From Verrucomicrobiota bacterium (GTDB lineage Bacteria; Verrucomicrobiota; Verrucomicrobiia; Limisphaerales; J093), in contig JAKQDD010000134.1 of assembly GCA_029556615.1 (NCBI GenBank), positions 1 to 64,000 on the forward strand: 64,000 nt of DNA, given 5' to 3'. Below the pieces are notes generated by a model that saw only the letters and a program-made list of their open reading frames with translations, did not search any database and was not told where the DNA came from. This document shows positions 55,350 through 64,000 of the stretch, one piece after another. Every line of letters begins with the position of its first letter. The stretch's first letter is position 1. The position numbers and the translations under genes were made by a program.

Positions 55350-56525
55350 CTAGTTCGCCCAGGTCACTCCGTCCGGTGGCTCATACACGAAGCAGCCGGC
55401 CACACCAGCCTTGGCCCTGGCCCCTCTGCGCCCGGTAAACCGAGCCGAGGGATTCAGCAAATACTTTTCGATGTGCTCCGCGAATGGGCCATAGACCGGG
55501 TGCGGTTTCCCCTCTGCATTTTTTTCACTGATCAAATTCTTGTGCAGGCGTTGGATGGCTTTGCGCACGGCGCGGACCGTCTTTTCCGCATTTGTCTCGG
55601 GTCGCTTCCCGGCCTGCTTGCGGACCCGCGCCAGCTCCTCTAGGCGCTCCCGCGCTTCGTCCTTTTCCACTTCGGAGGCATCGTCACTGTTCAACGTGGC
55701 CATCAGTTCATTGGCCTCTTTTTCAATGGCCCGCCGGCTTCCCGCCTCATCCTTGCCCATGCTGATCTCCGGGATGTCGGCATAGCCGAACACCCGCGCC
55801 GCCAGTTTAGTGCCGTGAATCGGCTCCTTGGGTGGATTCTTCAACAGGTACGCGACGTAGCGCAGGCCCTTTTCCTCTTTCCACTCTGCCGACTTCCAGT
55901 CAAAGACGATCTTCCAAATGCCGCCCCCGTTGCGCAGCGCATACCGTGGTCCGCCATCTCCCTCGATGGTCACACCGCCATCCGTGATCCCCTGTTGCTC
56001 CAGCCATTGCGCCATGTCCTGCTTGATCAGTTGCGCCATCTCGCCCATCCGCCGGCTGACAATCCGGTCAATCGCCGCGTCGAAGTCCGGGCGGCGAATG
56101 GTTGTCTTCTTCTTGGCGTCAATGGCGAAGTGCCCGAACGCGGAGTCTGGCGTCCGCAGCGTCGCAAAAAATTTCGGGGCCTCTTCCTCGTTCAGTTTCG
56201 TGGCGATGGCCGCCAGCCGGGGCAAATCCTGCTCAACGAGCTGCGTGGCCACTGCCCGTGTGGCAGCGGACAAGACGACCGTTCCAGCCTGGCGCAGCAT
56301 CCCCACCAACGCCCCCAACTGTTCCCGCATGGCGTTGTAGCCGCACAATTCCAAGTTCGGCAGGGACTCCCGGAAATTCGCGAACACCTCTGCCAGCAGC
56401 TCTCCGCTTCGGTCCGTCTTGCCGATCTCCTGGCGCACCGGCGCCATGGCCGCGTGAATCCGGGCGAAGATCGTCTGCGTGACACGATCCAGCGGAACTT
56501 GTTCGATGGGCTGCTTCCCTGGCAT
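55350..56525 (-). CDS. Restriction-island protein of unknown function
   Basis: 391 aa ORF, last gene before terminator. Confidence 0.6.
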   Translation of the reverse strand: MPGKQPIEQVPLDRVTQTIFARIHAAMAPVRQEIGKTDRSGELLAEVFANFRESLPNLELCGYNAMREQLGALVGMLRQAGTVVLSAATRAVATQLVEQDLPRLAAIATKLNEEEAPKFFATLRTPDSAFGHFAIDAKKKTTIRRPDFDAAIDRIVSRRMGEMAQLIKQDMAQWLEQQGITDGGVTIEGDGGPRYALRNGGGIWKIVFDWKSAEWKEEKGLRYVAYLLKNPPKEPIHGTKLAARVFGYADIPEISMGKDEAGSRRAIEKEANELMATLNSDDASEVEKDEARERLEELARVRKQAGKRPETNAEKTVRAVRKAIQRLHKNLISEKNAEGKPHPVYGPFAEHIEKYLLNPSARFTGRRGARAKAGVAGCFVYEPPDGVTWAN

Positions 56526-56534
56526 GACTGGTCC

Positions 56535-57245
56535 TCACAACGAATACAGGTCCCCATTTCGGCGGAACCAATCCTCATGCTGTTTGTGGTCGGGCGAGGC
56601 CCGCCGCAACCGTTCATAGAACGCCGGGCTGTGGTTGTGCTCGTGGATGTGGGCCAGCTCGTGCATCACCAGGTAGTCAATACGCTCCGGCGGCAGCAGG
56701 ATGGTCCGCCAATGGAATAAGATTTTTCCTGTATGCGTGCAGGAGCCCCAGCGGAACCCCAGGTCTCGGATGCCGATGGCCTTTGGCTCCGCCGCCATCC
56801 GCCCCTTCAGCGCCCGCACGCGGCGTTCAATCCATTCCGCCGCCCGTTCGCAATACCACTCCACAAACAGGTCCCGCCCCTTGCTGGCCTTGGCCAGCGG
56901 CAGATAGAACCGGTCATCCTTCAGCACCAGCCCCGTGCTCCCGTTCGCCGCCGCCTCATCACTCACCAGCTTCAGCCGGTATTTCCGCCCCAGGTAGTAG
57001 AAGCCCTCGCCGGAGACAAACTCCTTGGGTGGCGGCCCCTTTTGCGTGGCCTCTTTGCGCCCCAGCGCCGTGTAAATCCACATCTGCTTTCCGCGCACGA
57101 TCTTTTCGATCTCGGCGACGCTTAGATGATCAGGCACCGCGATGACCACGCCCCCGCCGCGGTCAATCGTCAGGTCAACACTCAGCCGCCGGACACTCCG
57201 GCGGACCTCGACTGTCAGCCCGTCAATTTTCAGATGCTCACTCAT
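56535..57245 (-). CDS. YgjP/M48-type metallopeptidase (type I R-M associated)
   Basis: FRWGSCTHTGKILFHWRTILLPPERIDYLVMHELAHIHEHNHSPAFYERL (HELAH). Confidence 0.9.
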   Translation of the reverse strand: MSEHLKIDGLTVEVRRSVRRLSVDLTIDRGGGVVIAVPDHLSVAEIEKIVRGKQMWIYTALGRKEATQKGPPPKEFVSGEGFYYLGRKYRLKLVSDEAAANGSTGLVLKDDRFYLPLAKASKGRDLFVEWYCERAAEWIERRVRALKGRMAAEPKAIGIRDLGFRWGSCTHTGKILFHWRTILLPPERIDYLVMHELAHIHEHNHSPAFYERLRRASPDHKQHEDWFRRNGDLYSL

Positions 57246-60200
57246 GCAACCAGAAACCGCCGCCGGTGGTAGGCCAGTTCCCTAATCCGCGTGGCCAGCT
57301 CCCGCACGTTGTTCTTGAAAACTCGTTGCCCATCCACCCGGCACCAGCGCAGCTCGTTATACACCGTCGTTTCCAATGCCTGTTGGCTGGCCATGTCCCG
57401 CCAGAAGTCCACCTTGCGGATTTCTGCCTGGATCACCCCCACCAGTTTCACCGTCACCTTCACCACTTCTGGAAATGCGGCGTCTTCCGGTTTTAGCGCG
57501 GCCCCTCCATCGGCTTCTGCCGCCTTCTTCAGCACATCAAAGAAGGGCGCCTGCACCTTGGGCTGAATGCCCGCCACGGTTTCTTCCCGTCCTTCCCGCA
57601 CTTCCTTGTCCAGGAACTCCCGCAGCACCTTCTCCAGTTCGTTCCAGTTTTCCCGCAGGGCCTGCAAGATCGAATCCAGCTTCTGGCTCAGGGTCTTGAA
57701 CCGTTCTGGGTCCTCGTTCAGGTGAATGCTGATATGATAGCGGATCGCATGGAGCATTTCGGACGCCCGGCTCTTCGCTGACTTCTTTCCCTTCACCTGC
57801 TCCTCGAACGCCGTGTCCAGGATGTCCACCGGCGGCCCGGCGGGGTTCACCCCTTGGGCGCTGATGTATTCGTCAATCAACTGCCGCACCTTTTGCGCCA
57901 CCCCCAGCAAGTTCAGTTGGCTGTCCCGGTATAAGTTCGCCGCCACTTTCGCGATGAACCCGAGAATCTTGGCATCGCGCAGGTATTTCTTCCCTTCCGG
58001 CAGCGGCAGCACCACGTCTAGGCTCAGGTAAAACAGCCGGAGCTTCCCAATGAAGTCCGCCCGCACCTTCGCGTCTGCCAGCAGGTCCACGCATGCTTCG
58101 ATGTCAGTGATGTCAGACACCCCGCGTGTCCGGAACACGTCCATCACCTGCCGGTGCCGGTCTTCCAGGCGGGGGATTTCCTGCTGCTTGGTTTCCAGCC
58201 CGCCGCCCTCGCCCTTGCCCCCTTCGCCTTCTTGCAACGCCTGTTTCAGGAACTGGGCGATGCCGATGTAATCCACTACGTAGCCATGCTCTTTGCCCCG
58301 CTTCTTCCGGTTCACCCGCGCAATCGCCTGCAAAAGCGCGTGCTCCCGGATCAGCCGGTCCACGTAGATCACCTGTTCCACCGGCGCGTCAAACCCGGTC
58401 AACAGCATGTTCTGCACACACAGGAAAGCCAGCCCGCTGCACTTCGCCGGGTCCGGGTGTTCCAGCGGCAGCTTGAACTGGCGCTCGTATTCCTCCCTCT
58501 TTTCCTGGTCGCTCCACTTGCCCCAAGAGGGTGGGTCGTTGTGGTTGTGCGAAATCACTGCCGCAAATTCCAGCTTCTTGATCCGCGCCAGCATCGGATG
58601 CACCGCCACCAGGTATTGCTTCGCTTCATCGAGTTGCGCGAGTTCCCCTTCCGGCAGCGTCAGCAGCGTTGGGTCCAGCGCCTCCAGTTCCACCACCAGC
58701 TTGTCTTTGGCCGTTTGCAGGGCCTCCTGGTAACGCATGGCCGCCAGTCGGCTGGTGGCCACCACTTGCGCCTTGAACCCGCCCGGCAGAATCTCGCGCA
58801 CATAATGGCGCAGCATGTCATCCGCCTTCGCCCCAATCAGCTTGGGTGCCTCCAGTACTCGCGGCTGGGTGGCATACAGGTTCATGATCACCTGTAGTTC
58901 CGCCTCCGTGTACTGCCGGAAACGGAACCGGGCCACGGTGTCCAGTTCTGCCGCCCGCTCCACCAACCCTTCCGGTATCCGGCCTTCATATAGAATCCGC
59001 ACCGTGGCTTCGTCATCCACCGATTGGCGCATGCCGTATTCGTCAATCATCGGCCCGAAGATTCGGAACGTATTCGCCCGCTCCGACTTGAAGATCGGCG
59101 TGCCCGTAAACGCCACCTTGGCCGCATTGGGCAGACCCGTCATCAGGTTGGCATGCAGGGTCCCCGCCTGGTCCCGGTGGCCTTCATCCACCAGCAACAG
59201 GATTTTGTTCGACTCGTTCAGGATCGGGAACGTCTCTTCCCCCTTGGGGATGCGCTGCCGCAGCACCCGGCCCTTTTGCGCCCCGGTATCCGCCGCAGGC
59301 TCCGGCTCGGGCTCTGCCACAAATCCAATCTTCTCTTCTTCTGGCGTCACCGCCAGGTCTTCCGCGTCCGGCTTCTCCCGCAGTTCCATCCCGTGTTGCG
59401 GCGGCAGCCGGTATTCCAGCACCTCGTAATTCGGATCATGGTCCTGGCTCTTTTGGATCATGCAGAACACCAGGTCCGGCCCTTCCTCGCGCAAAATCCG
59501 TTGCACGCGCTCCGTTGGCGATTCCAGCCGCTTCCGGTCTTCCTTGTTCGGGCGCAGGTTTTGCCCCGACAGCGCCATCGTCTCCCGCAACTGCTTCTCG
59601 AGTTGGGTCCGGTCTGTCACCAGCACGATCTTGAAGTCATGCAGCCCTTCCGTGGTTCGCATCTTGCGCACCACATACACCATGGTGATGCTCTTGCCGC
59701 TCCCCTGGGTGTGGCCGACCACGCCGCCGCGTTCATCTACATCCCCGCTTTCCTGCCGTGTCTTGCCCGCCTTCAGCCGCTCGACGATCTTGTGCGCCGC
59801 ACGGTATTGCTGATAGCGCGGCACGATCTTCACCGGCTTCCCGTTGTCCTCGCTGAAAAGCACAAAATTCCGCAGGATGTCCAGCAGGTGCGCCGGTCGC
59901 AGCATTCCGGCCGTCAGGATTTCCTGGCTCTTCAGTTGGCCCGGCTCTTTCCCCAGTTCCGCCGCCACTTGTTCCAGCGGCACCGGGTGCGTGTCCTTCC
60001 ATTCCTGGTAAAACTCGTATTGCGCCCCCAGCCCCGCCGCCCTCGTCTCGTAAAACCATGTGGACACCATGAGCTGGTTGAAGTGGAACAGGTGCGGCAC
60101 GCCCTCTTCTTCCGCCACATCTTCCCGCTGGTTCGAGTAGCGCAGCAGTTGGTTGATGCCCTCGTTCATCGGTTCGATGATCGCCGGGCTCTTGCACTCC

Positions 60201-60829
60201 ACCACCGCCAGCGGGATGCCGTTCACGAACAGCACGATGTCCGGGATCACGAATCCCTGCCGCCCGATGAACTCCACCCGGAATTGGTTTACCGCCAGGA
60301 AGTCGTTTCGCTCTGCCGCCTCGAAATCAAACAGCCGGATGCGCACCTCGTCTTCCCGTGCCCAGGCCGGTTTCTCTGCGTAGGCCACTTTCACCCCGCG
60401 CGCCAGCTTTTCCGTCAGCTCCTTGTTCTTCGCCAGGCCCCCGGTCGCTTCCGACCGCTCCAGTTCCCGCATCGCCCGCTCAATCGTCAGGTCATCCAGG
60501 TATTCGTTACCGTCCGGGTCCAGGTTCAGCTTGCGGATGGCTGCCCGCAGCCGCGGCCTCAGCACCGTCTCACGGAAATTCTCCCGCTCCGTCTTCTGCG
60601 GATAGTCCAGGTCGCCCCGCAGGTATTTCCACCCCATGCCGGCCAGTTGCTTCAGCATCGGGTATTCGACTTCCGTGTACTCGCACGGGTCCTGCCGCTC
60701 CAGGTCCTCCAGCGGAATGGTCTCGACCTCTTCCGCCCTCGTGTCTGCGCCGGTCTTGGCTTCTTGCTTCGTTATCGCGAACTGCGGCGACGCGGCTTTC
60801 TTCTGAGTTGTCTCCGTCAGCATCTTCAT
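57242..60829 (-). CDS. hsdR: Type I restriction endonuclease subunit R
   Basis: VIPDIVLFVNGIPLAVVECKSP nuclease core; VGHTQGSGKSITMVYVVRKM; LLVDEGHRDQAG. Confidence 0.95.
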   Translation of the reverse strand: MKMLTETTQKKAASPQFAITKQEAKTGADTRAEEVETIPLEDLERQDPCEYTEVEYPMLKQLAGMGWKYLRGDLDYPQKTERENFRETVLRPRLRAAIRKLNLDPDGNEYLDDLTIERAMRELERSEATGGLAKNKELTEKLARGVKVAYAEKPAWAREDEVRIRLFDFEAAERNDFLAVNQFRVEFIGRQGFVIPDIVLFVNGIPLAVVECKSPAIIEPMNEGINQLLRYSNQREDVAEEEGVPHLFHFNQLMVSTWFYETRAAGLGAQYEFYQEWKDTHPVPLEQVAAELGKEPGQLKSQEILTAGMLRPAHLLDILRNFVLFSEDNGKPVKIVPRYQQYRAAHKIVERLKAGKTRQESGDVDERGGVVGHTQGSGKSITMVYVVRKMRTTEGLHDFKIVLVTDRTQLEKQLRETMALSGQNLRPNKEDRKRLESPTERVQRILREEGPDLVFCMIQKSQDHDPNYEVLEYRLPPQHGMELREKPDAEDLAVTPEEEKIGFVAEPEPEPAADTGAQKGRVLRQRIPKGEETFPILNESNKILLLVDEGHRDQAGTLHANLMTGLPNAAKVAFTGTPIFKSERANTFRIFGPMIDEYGMRQSVDDEATVRILYEGRIPEGLVERAAELDTVARFRFRQYTEAELQVIMNLYATQPRVLEAPKLIGAKADDMLRHYVREILPGGFKAQVVATSRLAAMRYQEALQTAKDKLVVELEALDPTLLTLPEGELAQLDEAKQYLVAVHPMLARIKKLEFAAVISHNHNDPPSWGKWSDQEKREEYERQFKLPLEHPDPAKCSGLAFLCVQNMLLTGFDAPVEQVIYVDRLIREHALLQAIARVNRKKRGKEHGYVVDYIGIAQFLKQALQEGEGGKGEGGGLETKQQEIPRLEDRHRQVMDVFRTRGVSDITDIEACVDLLADAKVRADFIGKLRLFYLSLDVVLPLPEGKKYLRDAKILGFIAKVAANLYRDSQLNLLGVAQKVRQLIDEYISAQGVNPAGPPVDILDTAFEEQVKGKKSAKSRASEMLHAIRYHISIHLNEDPERFKTLSQKLDSILQALRENWNELEKVLREFLDKEVREGREETVAGIQPKVQAPFFDVLKKAAEADGGAALKPEDAAFPEVVKVTVKLVGVIQAEIRKVDFWRDMASQQALETTVYNELRWCRVDGQRVFKNNVRELATRIRELAYHRRRFLVA

Positions 60830-61743
60830 TGCGCCTTTTCCGGCTGCTCTGTCAGCACATAGCGCGGGCGCCCGCTGCCCACCCTGGTTTCCATCACCTT
60901 GATCTTCACCCGCTCCCCGAGCAGGGCATTCAGCTTTCCGGCGTCCTCAATGCAGGGACCCACCTTGCCCGTGATCACCCGGTTATCATCCTGCACCTGA
61001 AATTCAAAAGTCCGGTGCTGGGGCAGCACCCCAAGGAACTGCCCGGCTAGGCCCATGCCGGTTTCTTTCACATTCTGTTCCCCCAGCCGTTGCAGGCTCC
61101 GTTGCACATCGCCCGGATCAGTGAACCGCACCTTCCGCTCCCGGTATTCCAGTCCGCACGACGCTTCCGCTTCCACCATCACTTTCAGGAAAGTCCGCAC
61201 CGCGTTCAGTGTCCGGCCATCAATCTCCGACAACACATCCGCCAGTTCGTCATCGTTGCTCTCGCGGGTGCGATCCAGGATGGCTTGCGTCTTTTCCAGC
61301 GCCACCGCGACCGAGGAACCATCACCCTCCAAGGGCAGTTCATCCTGGTATTCCTCGACTTCAAACCCGAACGACCCCGGCACCGTGTTGGTGATCAGCA
61401 GTTGGTGTTCTTCCTTGTTGGGGATGGGTCCCTTCGGCTTGAGCGGCCCGGTGGCGTGCGAGGCGGCCATGGCCGTCACCACGTCCGTAAAGGACTTCAT
61501 GGCCTCTACCCCGAACTCGGCGAAAATCCCATGGCTCGCCACCACCGGCTTGCCCCGGAACGTCACCCGCGCCCGCGCCGGCTCCGGCCCGAGCTTGGGT
61601 TCTTTGCCGATCAGGCCCTCAAGTTCCTTTAACCGCTCTTCCAGACCCATCCGGTCCAGCGCCGCGCTGGCCGGAATGTGTGAGAGCATGAGCATCAGTT
61701 CCTTCTGCTCTACCACCAGTTGAAGATGTTCATTGCGCGTCAT
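60826..61743 (-). CDS. Restriction-island accessory protein, unknown
   Basis: 305 aa; ATGA overlaps with flanking genes. Confidence 0.55.
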   Translation of the reverse strand: MTRNEHLQLVVEQKELMLMLSHIPASAALDRMGLEERLKELEGLIGKEPKLGPEPARARVTFRGKPVVASHGIFAEFGVEAMKSFTDVVTAMAASHATGPLKPKGPIPNKEEHQLLITNTVPGSFGFEVEEYQDELPLEGDGSSVAVALEKTQAILDRTRESNDDELADVLSEIDGRTLNAVRTFLKVMVEAEASCGLEYRERKVRFTDPGDVQRSLQRLGEQNVKETGMGLAGQFLGVLPQHRTFEFQVQDDNRVITGKVGPCIEDAGKLNALLGERVKIKVMETRVGSGRPRYVLTEQPEKAQ

Positions 61744-62315
61744 GGCTTTGCTCCTTCCGCGTTCATTGCCAGGTTTTTCTTCGCCGCCTCGTCTCCGGCG
61801 GGGTCCAGGTCCACTTCAATGTAGCCCTTCCAAAGGCCGTTTCGCCGGTGGGACCACATGCTGTACCAGTACCGGCTCCGCTCTACCAGGGTTTCGGCCG
61901 GGGACCCCAGTTCCACCATGTAAGCGTCCACTTTGTATTGGTCCTTCGTATTGACCAGCACCGGCATCCCGGCCGTCATGATGTCGGTCTGTGTCTTGCC
62001 CGCTGGCAGGTAGTAAAACGTCACCACGTCCACGTCCTTGGGCGCTCGTTGCTCCAGAATCTCGGTATTCTCCAGCATGCTCCCGTCCAGCCACTGGAAT
62101 CCTCTCGCCAGTCCCAAACCGTGCAGCGCCTCGCGATACCTCAGGAACCCTTCCAGAATCTTTGCCCGCTCCGGCGTGGTATTAAAGTGCAGCACCACGT
62201 TCACCAGCGATGTCCGGTACGGCGACCGCGCCGACGGGTTGGTCGGCGCTCCCGTCGGGTCAATCGGCGGCAGCACCCCCTGCGCGTTCCATTTCGGTAT
62301 CGGGACTGTGCTCAT
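61740..62315 (-). CDS. DUF6932-like nucleotidyltransferase-fold protein
   Basis: WNAQGVLPPIDPTGAPTNPSARSPYRTSL...RGFQWLDGSMLENTEILEQRAPKDVDVVTFYYL (GS...DVD pattern). Confidence 0.7.
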   Translation of the reverse strand: MSTVPIPKWNAQGVLPPIDPTGAPTNPSARSPYRTSLVNVVLHFNTTPERAKILEGFLRYREALHGLGLARGFQWLDGSMLENTEILEQRAPKDVDVVTFYYLPAGKTQTDIMTAGMPVLVNTKDQYKVDAYMVELGSPAETLVERSRYWYSMWSHRRNGLWKGYIEVDLDPAGDEAAKKNLAMNAEGAKP

Positions 62316-62348
62316 ATTTTCGTGTTCTGCTATTCGTTCGCTTCCCGC

Positions 62349-64000
62349 TCACGCCTTGCTCAGCGCCGTCTTCGGTATCATACCTTCCCGGCGCATCCAT
62401 TCCAACGCCCTTAGCCATCGTTCTCTCGGGATCGCCTGCTTGCTCTCGTGCCACCGCAGCAGCACTTCATCTACAATCGCCCCGTCGCCCACGGCCTTGC
62501 CCTCGCTGGCCAGAACCCGCCAGGCTTCATACAGCGTCGCCAGTATCTCGCACCGTTGCGTGTCCAACGGCTTCAGCAGGTCAATCACGGCCTGTATCTT
62601 CGCTTGGGCGCCGCCCCAGTATTTCTCAAACCATGGCCGGTGCTCCCCGCGCTTCGCCAGCGGCACATAGGACCACCCCGGCGGCTTCTCCCCGGCCTGA
62701 CTGTTCTGTTTCCCGCCGGTGCGTGGCACCTTGTCGAACCACTGTTTCTTGCTCAAAAGCGCATCCACCGACCGCAATAGCCGGTTGTCGAACGGCCCCG
62801 CCGCCGCCCGCAGGTAATGGCTCTCCAGTTCCAGTTCCGCCAATTGCTCCACCAGGTAGAGCGTCTTCATGAATTTCACGTGCCCGAATGTGATGTCGCC
62901 GTGCATCTGGTCCACCACTTCCGCCGCCAGCACCGCCCGCTTAAAGTGGATGTTTGCCCCTAGCTTCACCACCTTGCCTTCTGGGGAGTCACCTGCCGGG
63001 TCGCTCACCAGCTCAGCAGGAACACGCACCTGCCCGGCAAGCAGGTCATGCGCAATACCCACCTTGAGCCGTAGGAGTTTTCGGAAGAGTCGGGTCTCCG
63101 ATTCAATTCGGATGGGCACGGCCCGCAGAGCGTCCGCGATTCGAGCCCGCTCATCTCCATCCGGCCAGGGTACCACGAGAGAGCGGATTTGAGCGTAATT
63201 CAGTCCCTGCCTGTTGCTTCCTGCATTGAGCCGATCAATCTGTGACTGCCCGAACGGTGACCCAAGGAACCCAGCAAGGAATACCGCATCCTCTTCTCGC
63301 GGCGATGGTCCTACCCTCAGGCTGCAAACGTGCTGGTTCACATTCGCAGGGCCTAGCCCAGTCGGGAACGGGCAACATCTCCCAATAGAGGCCCCCGTGA
63401 TGTTCAGCAATACATCGTGTGGCAGGATTTCACTCCGGCTCATTGCTCGGTGAGTTTCCAGTCCGATGAAGGCCACATCGTCAAGCAAGAGCCCCTCGAA
63501 CGCTACGTTTTGGCTCCGTATGAAAAGCACTCCATCTTTTCGATACACTTTCTGGCCGCCAGTCGGCGTGAGGCCGCTCCCAACGTGCGAGCACAGTTTC
63601 CCTATGGTTTCCACGGTCCAGCAACTCGGCACTAGGCCCACTGGTGTCCGTTTGAATTGCTCCGGATGGAGCTTCGGATTTCGCAACTCTCCATCCGGTC
63701 CTATCCCTCGCCTTAGCAGGTCCAGCACCAGCCCCGCCTTGACTTTGTGCAGCTTCTTGATGACGCACGCCGTTTCTCGGAGCGCTTGATCAACATCTTG
63801 CAGAATCCTGGCAATGGCATCTTGCTCCGGCGGCTCAGGCCGCCAGATTTCTGCCTCTTGAAATGCGGCCGTTGGCAGCCCATACCGCGTCAGCCCGTTG
63901 CACACCCTGCCAAAGTACCGGGCCAGCCGGTGGTGGCGGATTTGCTTCGCCAAAAACACCGGGTTCACTTCGTCCTGGTCAGGCCGTACCAGTGCGAGGT
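62349..64000 (-). CDS. hsdS: Type I restriction specificity subunit with Panacea/SocA-like C-terminal extension, 5' end beyond window
   Basis: TRD: CSHVGSGLTPTGGQKVYRKDGVLFIRSQNV...; extension FGHVKFMKTLYLVEQLAELELESHYLRAAAGPFDNRLL; reading frame stays open to the window edge. Confidence 0.8.
   Translation of the reverse strand, partial: LALVRPDQDEVNPVFLAKQIRHHRLARYFGRVCNGLTRYGLPTAAFQEAEIWRPEPPEQDAIARILQDVDQALRETACVIKKLHKVKAGLVLDLLRRGIGPDGELRNPKLHPEQFKRTPVGLVPSCWTVETIGKLCSHVGSGLTPTGGQKVYRKDGVLFIRSQNVAFEGLLLDDVAFIGLETHRAMSRSEILPHDVLLNITGASIGRCCPFPTGLGPANVNQHVCSLRVGPSPREEDAVFLAGFLGSPFGQSQIDRLNAGSNRQGLNYAQIRSLVVPWPDGDERARIADALRAVPIRIESETRLFRKLLRLKVGIAHDLLAGQVRVPAELVSDPAGDSPEGKVVKLGANIHFKRAVLAAEVVDQMHGDITFGHVKFMKTLYLVEQLAELELESHYLRAAAGPFDNRLLRSVDALLSKKQWFDKVPRTGGKQNSQAGEKPPGWSYVPLAKRGEHRPWFEKYWGGAQAKIQAVIDLLKPLDTQRCEILATLYEAWRVLASEGKAVGDGAIVDEVLLRWHESKQAIPRERWLRALEWMRREGMIPKTALSKA

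Noticed and set aside
59024-60862. 612 aa plus-strand ORF
   Set aside because: Antisense to hsdR; HR/QL-rich composition typical of a shadow frame.
1-64000. CRISPR array or diversity-generating retroelement
   Set aside because: No regularly spaced repeats, Cas proteins or reverse transcriptase were seen.

Overview
The 64 kb window is high-GC and looks Verrucomicrobia/Planctomycetes-like (inferred from gene content). It has four parts. (1) 1-21.3 kb is chromosomal: an IS66 end, a Phd/VapC toxin-antitoxin pair, tRNA-Ala(GGC), a Tat-secreted protein inside a ~250 bp inverted repeat, a multihaem cytochrome, a LarA-like protein, a TIGR03790 protein, an MBL hydrolase, recN, a VOC protein, a GH106-like glycosidase, a DUF89 protein and an acyl-ACP thioesterase. 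(2) A truncated tRNA-Met(CAT) 3' fragment lies near 21.34-21.39 kb. (3) About 21.4-55.3 kb is a largely complete siphovirus-type prophage, almost all on the minus strand: tail, capsid, S49 protease, portal, terminase, methyltransferase module, RepA-like ATPase, AEP-like primase, PolA, PD-(D/E)XK exonuclease, SSB-like protein and XRE repressor. (4) 55.3-64 kb is a type I restriction island (HsdR, M48 peptidase, an NTase-like DUF6932 pair, HsdS running off the edge). The most exciting observation is a translationally coupled phage cassette at 44.75-47.04 kb: a stand-alone AroQ-type chorismate mutase, a C5-cytosine DNA methyltransferase, and a CmoA-like SAM-dependent enzyme. In the methyltransferase, the near-invariant motif X Asn (GNAVPP) is replaced by Arg (GRAVPP). 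Chorismate mutase makes prephenate, CmoA uses prephenate plus SAM to make carboxy-SAM, and a cationic residue at the motif X position is the type of change reported to let an engineered C5 methyltransferase use carboxy-SAM. I therefore propose a natural phage DNA carboxymethylation (5-carboxymethylcytosine) system. Other notable signals are a lambda-like -1 frameshift (GGGAAAA) in the tail chaperone gene, opposite-strand cargo genes (HEPN-motif and trypsin-like), a recurring ~17 bp boundary motif, and a dispersed palindromic ~90 bp repeat. All family calls are from reading the translated sequences; no searches were run.
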